From the NCBI GenBank assembly GCA_044353165.1, contig JBILCM010000072.1, forward strand, positions 1 to 10,886: a DNA stretch of 10,886 nt. The letters run 5' to 3'. The DNA is from JBILCM01 sp044353165 (lineage in GTDB: Bacteria > Bacillota > Bacilli > Paenibacillales > YIM-B00363). Made by a program: the position numbers and the translations under genes. Positions within the stretch are counted from its first letter, which is position 1, and each line of letters starts with the position of its first letter. The notes under the pieces were generated by a model. The model did no database searches, was not told the DNA's origin, and worked only from the letters and a program-made list of their open reading frames with translations. Positions 6,286 through 10,886 of this stretch are shown one piece after another.

Positions 6286-8531
6286 TACGGATTGCTACCC
6301 CCTTCCATGACCACAAAGTCTTGCGCAGGAATCTCAACATTGTTGTGGCGATAGGGCTGTTTGTTGTAATTCACAATAATTCGTTTACCATTCGCATACG
6401 TCGTTTCATTGACACCGCTGGCAATCTGTTGATGGCCGACGATGAATTGACCTTGTACTTCCCCTAACGCTTCATTGTAACGTTGGTATTCCCTTACAGC
6501 CTCATTCTCCCAATCCGGGTAATAAGAGCTCTTCGGTTGAATACCGTAAGCCGATTTCAATTGGCTTGTTTGGGCAGCTGTAAAGAGATAAGAGGGCAAT
6601 GCGCCATATTCAATGTCGCGCAAGAAATCGTTCCGGTATTGTTCACGGTCATTCTCGTATTCGGTTGTATAGGATACTAACCCATGCAATGCAATCTGTG
6701 CGAATGGAATCGCTCGGTCTGAGAACAAATCATAAGAATAGTCATTGGTAATGTCGTGAATATGTTTCACTGTGCCTACTGCGTAATGATTCGAGTCATC
6801 TCCTTGTACAGATCCCAATGACTCTTGAATCATGGTGAAAATTTCGTTCTGGGTTTGAATCGATTGTGTCCTGTTGCCACCATGCTTGCTGTTAAAGTCA
6901 CTAATTGTTGTTTGACCGGTCCTAATGAGTTGTAATCCGTCAATACCTAACGCTTTATACTTCGGCAAGTCTTTCTGCAACACATTCTTGATATATTTTT
7001 TACTGACGACAGAAGCAGTATCCCTGAATCTGCTCAACTCGATCAATGTACCGGCGAGATTACGTACGCCATGATAACGGGCTCGATACCCTTTGTTCCC
7101 GGAATCATTAAATTCGTAGTTTACACCCAGATACACGGGAATATCAAGACTGTGAGCGAATGCAACGAACTGCTTCAACCCTTCATTGCCGCCAATTCGT
7201 TGGTCAACAGGATAATACCCTCCCAGATTGCTAAATCCATCTTCCTGTGCACCCAAGTAAGTAATAGACATCCGCTCAATGCCAAGTCCATACAATTTCT
7301 GGACCATCTGCATCGCTTGCGAAGTCGTCGTCGCTGTAATATAGCGATCTGTGAATGATCCTTGCTCTGTATCCGCACCTAAGATGGTTAGATATAAAGG
7401 AACACCTGAAGTTTCAGGTTTTAAAGGTGTGAGTCCTTTCTCCTCCATCAGGAATTTACGGTAACGTGAAGCCATGCCTACATAGTCTGCCTCATTTGAA
7501 TCTAGTAAATACGTTCTTACCACACGGTCCGTACCAAATCGTTCTTCTTCGTTATACGTCTTAAAACCTCGATTCCGATTCCGGTTTGTGACGACGTTAT
7601 ACGAAGATCGATAAGTCATTTGGGGGGCGATCCAGTTATAATTACTATATACACCAGATGGCGATGCAAAAATATCCGTGTATTCACCGCCTTGTTCAAT
7701 GACGCTTACGAACGCTTGATTCCCAGATTTCATCCCATATACGGGCATTTTGACACTATTACGGGAATTTTCAGCGAATTGGAAAGAATAATCTGGTCCA
7801 TACACCGGTTCTTGATAAATTTTGTTTATATTCATACTTTTTTGTTTGAATGGAATTAATGCGCCGGATCCGTCTGGAACGACCAGATAACCATCTTGAC
7901 CGACGGATTGCTGGGCACCCAGGAATGGATAGAGCCGTAACCAAAGTAGATTCGTTTTACCTTGTTCTTTCAATTCTGCATCGATGATTTTAGTTTCCAC
8001 ATAATCATCTTGAATTCGAATTTGTACAGGAATGGTGAATCCCAAATCAGGCATGTCATACGTTAGCTTAATCCCGCCATCAATCCATTCAATATCCGAG
8101 ATGGACCCATTCGAAGACAGTAAGCTGGCTTGAAGTGGACGTGCACCTGGCAAATTAAAATCAATATGGTCAAACATGACAGGGGAAGCAAGATGATTTA
8201 ACCAAATACCGCCAATACCTGCATTGTCCCAATGTGTTGGATCTGGATAGGAGCGAATGATGTTGCCATTACGCTTATCCTCAACGATGAAGTGGCCGGA
8301 TGTCACATCAAATTTGAGAATCAACAAATCGTTCTCTGCAATCGGTTTAAAATTTTCATCCTTAGGCATCAATTCCGTCTGGATGATTTCAGGCTCGATG
8401 AATGGTTCTGCCGCGGTCAATCCGTCTTGATCATCTTTAAACTTCACATCGAGTTGAAGCAGAAGTACCCCAATAAGAATAATCACAGCCGTATATAGTA
8501 ATAATTTCTTGCGTTGCCATAAGGTTCTCAC
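6285..8531 (-). CDS. Membrane-anchored DUF5696-like protein, possible extracellular glycosidase-like barrel
   Basis: This 748-residue protein has a basic N-terminus (RTLWQRKK) and a single membrane segment at ~10-26 with no cleavage site, so the bulk should face outside. Residues ~65-370 look beta-rich ('WLRLYPFLGAQQ', 'YLVVPDGSGALIPF', 'GEYTDIFASPSGVYSNYNW'). Residues ~378-650 alternate strands and helices like a TIM barrel ('MSITYLGAQEDGF' 421-433, 'IPVYLGVNYEFND' 464-476, 'GIDGLQLIRTG' 529-539, 'PFAQIALHGLVSYTTEYEND' 609-628). I match it from memory to DUF5696 proteins common beside Paenibacillus sugar transporters; that family has no assigned reaction that I know of. Possible acidic active-site residues are D431, D476, D531 and D593, which is pure inference. 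The start is GTG at 8531, preceded by AGGAGGTGAT (8538-8547), and it overlaps the previous gene by four bases. Confidence 0.75.
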   Translation of the reverse strand: MRTLWQRKKLLLYTAVIILIGVLLLQLDVKFKDDQDGLTAAEPFIEPEIIQTELMPKDENFKPIAENDLLILKFDVTSGHFIVEDKRNGNIIRSYPDPTHWDNAGIGGIWLNHLASPVMFDHIDFNLPGARPLQASLLSSNGSISDIEWIDGGIKLTYDMPDLGFTIPVQIRIQDDYVETKIIDAELKEQGKTNLLWLRLYPFLGAQQSVGQDGYLVVPDGSGALIPFKQKSMNINKIYQEPVYGPDYSFQFAENSRNSVKMPVYGMKSGNQAFVSVIEQGGEYTDIFASPSGVYSNYNWIAPQMTYRSSYNVVTNRNRNRGFKTYNEEERFGTDRVVRTYLLDSNEADYVGMASRYRKFLMEEKGLTPLKPETSGVPLYLTILGADTEQGSFTDRYITATTTSQAMQMVQKLYGLGIERMSITYLGAQEDGFSNLGGYYPVDQRIGGNEGLKQFVAFAHSLDIPVYLGVNYEFNDSGNKGYRARYHGVRNLAGTLIELSRFRDTASVVSKKYIKNVLQKDLPKYKALGIDGLQLIRTGQTTISDFNSKHGGNRTQSIQTQNEIFTMIQESLGSVQGDDSNHYAVGTVKHIHDITNDYSYDLFSDRAIPFAQIALHGLVSYTTEYENDREQYRNDFLRDIEYGALPSYLFTAAQTSQLKSAYGIQPKSSYYPDWENEAVREYQRYNEALGEVQGQFIVGHQQIASGVNETTYANGKRIIVNYNKQPYRHNNVEIPAQDFVVMEGGSNP

Positions 8532-10660
8532 CGCAGCATCACCTCCTGATAAATCTCATACAGGAACAACCTCAGTTCACTGGAAAGCCCGAACATCACG
8601 AAAGCGACCACAGTCAAAGCACACATTGCCAAGATCGTGTAAAGAATGTTTGCAATTGTCTCACCTACGGAATAATTTTGCAGCGATTGCACTTTCCAGA
8701 AAAACAAGGCGACGACCCAAAGCAACATACCATTCTCGATATATTGGTAGATGGAGAGCTCAGATTGTGTCATGACATTGGATATTAAAGTTAACGGTAT
8801 TCCTACGATAATGAGCGGAACGAGTGCATAAACACTTCCATAGAATACGTCCTTAAAACGGCCTTCACCGCGATAAATCGAACTGATTAAATAATTGCAG
8901 ACAACCCACAATATCCAAATTACTACAAACTGAATGAAAATCATAAACACATTGACTTTCTCAGGAATTACCTTGTTGAATGAAAAACTCGTGTAGATTT
9001 CTGAGATGAGTATGCCTATGAATGCCATCACAAGAATGATGATAGAACTGAGAAAACCACCTTTGTTCTCATACCTCAGTGCACTAAAGCCATCAATGGG
9101 GTGTTTTAGTATATAGAAGGTATGCTTTAATTGTAAGAGCAGCGGATGTTGTGTCCGAGCGCCTTGAGATTTGCGTATGCTTTGAAAGAACTTCATCTTT
9201 GAAATCCGCGAGTATACCGCAAGTAGAACGACCGCTAGCAACACAACCGTTGCAAACAACGAGAATTGCTCTTGAAACCACTGCAATCGAATTTGCCAGA
9301 ACGCATCGGAAAATCCTTTTTGATCTCCGGCTTCCTTATAAAGTCTCGCCGCTTCCTTATAATTTTTCTCTTGATAATACGCCTTGGCAAGTCCAATCAT
9401 CGCCGGGGCATAGTTCGCGTTCAGCTGTAACACTTCGTGCCAAGGTTCTTTACTCTCTTGATATCTTCCCTCCAAAGTCAGCTGATTGGCATGATGTACC
9501 AAGCTGCCAAACTCGGAAAGTTTATACATTTGAATAACATTCGCTTGATCGTCTAAGATGAACATCTCATTCTTTGAATTCACCGCAATGGAGGCTGGGT
9601 TCTTAACAACCCCAAACTGCGTGGCATCGGACTGTACATCACCACCCCAGAAAAACAGCAAGCTTCCATTCGCATCGTACTGAGAAATAAATTTAAAATT
9701 CTGGTCGAGGACCGTGAAATTTCCGAATGGATCCACCCCTACATCCACCAACAACGGACTCGTGAGCAAGGTATTACGGCGCTGTGCAGAGAACGACTCC
9801 CCGTATTGGTTGGTGTTGTTGCCATTGAGAATATCTTGACCGCCAAAATTTAACTTCTTCACTTGATTCGTGGTGGCTCCGCCCGCTGTTAACGAATAAA
9901 TAAAACCTTCCTTGTCGATCGTTGCATTCAGAATCGGCATAGGCAACTTACTCAATTCGTTGGCATACATTTCGCGGGTATATAACATGCGTTTAAGTTG
10001 ATCTGTAGCCGAGAATGGGGCTTTGTTCGCTCCATAGAACTTCTGGAATTCTCCATCGGCTGACAATTGCATCATACCGTAATAACCACCAAGGGTTACC
10101 ACATACAAATACCCTCTTTTGTCCACGACCACTTTAATGGGATCATACTTTAAATCTTCGGGAACATATCGGGAGACAGGCTTTTTGAATTCCTGCAACA
10201 ATTTTCCGTCTGGTCCCAATTTCACAACGCGTTGGTTTGCGGTATCGGCAACGTAGATGTCACCTTGCTCGCTCACAAATACGCCTTCTGGTTGATTGAG
10301 CGGGCTTTCTTCCACCCGGATAAATCGGATGAATTCTCCGTTCTCGTTAAGATGCACAATCCGGTTCATGCCCGTATCCGCAACATAGATCTGATCCTTA
10401 TTGTCGATAAAGATGTCTTTAGGATTCATGAACGGTGAGTACATCATCAACTTAGGATCAAATGGATCTGGTTCATAAAGATCATTGCCTATAATGCGAA
10501 CTGGATTATATGCAGGTTGTGTATAAATCACGTTATTATAACTGTCTAGCGTGAATGTACTGTAAATCGCATCAGCTTGAGCTTGCACAGGCATTACTAA
10601 CATACTGATCAAGACAAGCAGGATCGATAGTTTTCTCCATCGTTGCTTGTGAGTATTCAT
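8528..10660 (-). CDS. Secreted NHL-repeat/TPR protein with C-terminal Yip1-like membrane domain
   Basis: This 710-residue protein has a signal peptide (1-29, ending near 'VQAQADA'). Six NHL-like blades follow: ~78-114 ('IYVADTGMNRIVHL'), ~122-158 ('IYVADTANQRVVKL'), ~170-206, ~243-275, ~303-338 and ~354-383, enough for a six-bladed propeller outside the cell. The last three blades are more divergent. Residues ~388-455 resemble TPR helices ('NYAPAMIGLAKAYYQEKNYKEAARLYKEAGD'-like, with the A8/G/Y spacing). A membrane helix lies at ~466-484, then a basic cytoplasmic linker. From ~511 a Yip1-like domain begins with 'ILKHPIDGFSALRYENKG', carrying about five membrane segments between 536 and 692. 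No catalytic motif is visible. NHL propellers usually bind protein, RNA or glycan, and bacterial Yip1 domains have no settled role. The start ATG at 10660 has AAGGAGG at 10668-10674 and lies 28 bases after the preceding permease. A scaffold or sensor for the neighbouring transporters is a guess. Confidence 0.85.
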   Translation of the reverse strand: MNTHKQRWRKLSILLVLISMLVMPVQAQADAIYSTFTLDSYNNVIYTQPAYNPVRIIGNDLYEPDPFDPKLMMYSPFMNPKDIFIDNKDQIYVADTGMNRIVHLNENGEFIRFIRVEESPLNQPEGVFVSEQGDIYVADTANQRVVKLGPDGKLLQEFKKPVSRYVPEDLKYDPIKVVVDKRGYLYVVTLGGYYGMMQLSADGEFQKFYGANKAPFSATDQLKRMLYTREMYANELSKLPMPILNATIDKEGFIYSLTAGGATTNQVKKLNFGGQDILNGNNTNQYGESFSAQRRNTLLTSPLLVDVGVDPFGNFTVLDQNFKFISQYDANGSLLFFWGGDVQSDATQFGVVKNPASIAVNSKNEMFILDDQANVIQMYKLSEFGSLVHHANQLTLEGRYQESKEPWHEVLQLNANYAPAMIGLAKAYYQEKNYKEAARLYKEAGDQKGFSDAFWQIRLQWFQEQFSLFATVVLLAVVLLAVYSRISKMKFFQSIRKSQGARTQHPLLLQLKHTFYILKHPIDGFSALRYENKGGFLSSIIILVMAFIGILISEIYTSFSFNKVIPEKVNVFMIFIQFVVIWILWVVCNYLISSIYRGEGRFKDVFYGSVYALVPLIIVGIPLTLISNVMTQSELSIYQYIENGMLLWVVALFFWKVQSLQNYSVGETIANILYTILAMCALTVVAFVMFGLSSELRLFLYEIYQEVMLR
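8538..8547 (-). promoter_or_regulatory. Strong ribosome binding site for the GTG-started DUF5696-like gene
   Basis: AGGAGGTGAT on the minus strand is a ten-base match to the complement of the Bacillota 16S rRNA tail. It lies within the coding end of the NHL/Yip1 gene, at normal spacing before GTG 8531, and settles this non-ATG start. The GTGA overlap implies coupled translation of the two proteins. Confidence 0.85.
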
Positions 10661-10688
10661 TCCTTAACCTCCTTCTCTGCTGCGCAAT

Positions 10689-10886
10689 CTATTTAATTCC
10701 GGAGTGTGCCATCGTGGCAATCACTTTGCGTTGGAAAAACAGAAACACAATCAATGTGGGCAAAAACATGATGAGCGCTGATGCTGCCGCAGCGCCTTGT
10801 CTAGCAACGGCGTTGGCTAAATTCTGCGTCAGCGACTGCATGAAGAACGGGAATGTTTTCATAGCATCATCTTGCGTAAATAAAAT
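10689..10886 (-). CDS. Carbohydrate ABC transporter permease, C-terminal fragment (cut by window edge)
   Basis: I translated the last 65 codons by hand from the right edge to the TAG at 10689-10691. The peptide contains 'MKTFPFFMQSL', then 'VARQGAAAASALIMFLPT', a membrane segment 'LIVFLFFQRKVI' and the ending 'ATMAHSGIK'. This is the typical tail of MalG/UgpE-type permeases, including the A-x-x-x-SGIK finish. It lacks the EAA loop only because that part is outside the window. It is a different permease from the one at 4446-5417, whose C-terminus ends 'ERTGLVE', so the locus holds at least three permease genes. Its stop lies 28 bases before the NHL/Yip1 start, which suggests one transcript. 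Confidence 0.88.
   Translation of the reverse strand: MLFTQDDAMKTFPFFMQSLTQNLANAVARQGAAAASALIMFLPTLIVFLFFQRKVIATMAHSGIK

Noticed and set aside
9151..9537. Plus-strand open frame of 128 codons opposite the NHL/Yip1 gene
   Set aside because: It is antisense to a gene with clear domains, has no recognisable family and no convincing ribosome binding site.
10661..10688. Search for a promoter or terminator before the NHL/Yip1 gene
   Set aside because: Only 28 bases are available and they hold just the ribosome binding site, so the gene is read as part of the same transcript as the upstream permease.

Overview
All genes lie on the minus strand, close together, with short spacers, stop/start overlaps and strong AGGAGG-type ribosome binding sites. 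The proteins look most like those of Paenibacillaceae (Paenibacillus, Cohnella and relatives): a lipoprotein-dependent sugar ABC transporter with no ATPase gene, a DUF5696-type protein, cytoplasmic glycosidases and an AraC regulator, at moderate GC content. The taxon is an inference from protein character only. I see no mobile element, tRNA, rRNA or CRISPR array.

In transcription order (right to left) the window opens with the C-terminal end of a sugar ABC permease (10689-10886). Next comes a secreted-then-membrane protein with an NHL propeller, TPR-like helices and a C-terminal Yip1-like membrane domain (8528-10660). It overlaps by four bases (GTGA) with a membrane-anchored DUF5696-like protein (6285-8531). 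That gene overlaps by one base (TAATG) with a second pair of sugar permeases (5431-6285 and 4446-5417). A 240-bp gap then holds a TATAAT box, a cre-like (CcpA) site and a small hairpin. It precedes the solute-binding lipoprotein (2487-4205), which has an unusually long Ala/Glu/Lys-rich helical linker. A clear stem-loop terminator or attenuator (2431-2475) separates it from a cytoplasmic GH29 alpha-L-fucosidase (1143-2390), an AraC-family regulator (271-1155) and the start of a cytoplasmic GH2 beta-galactosidase-like gene (1-256).

Read together, this is a carbohydrate-utilisation locus. The surface lipoprotein and permease pair would import a fucosylated, probably galactose-containing, oligosaccharide. 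GH29 would remove fucose in the cytoplasm and the GH2 enzyme would then attack the exposed beta-linked sugar. Because no ATPase is present, a shared MsmX-type ATPase encoded elsewhere is expected. The NHL-TPR-Yip1 protein and the DUF5696 protein form a translationally coupled surface module between two permease sets. Their role is unknown to me, and they are the most interesting part of the window.
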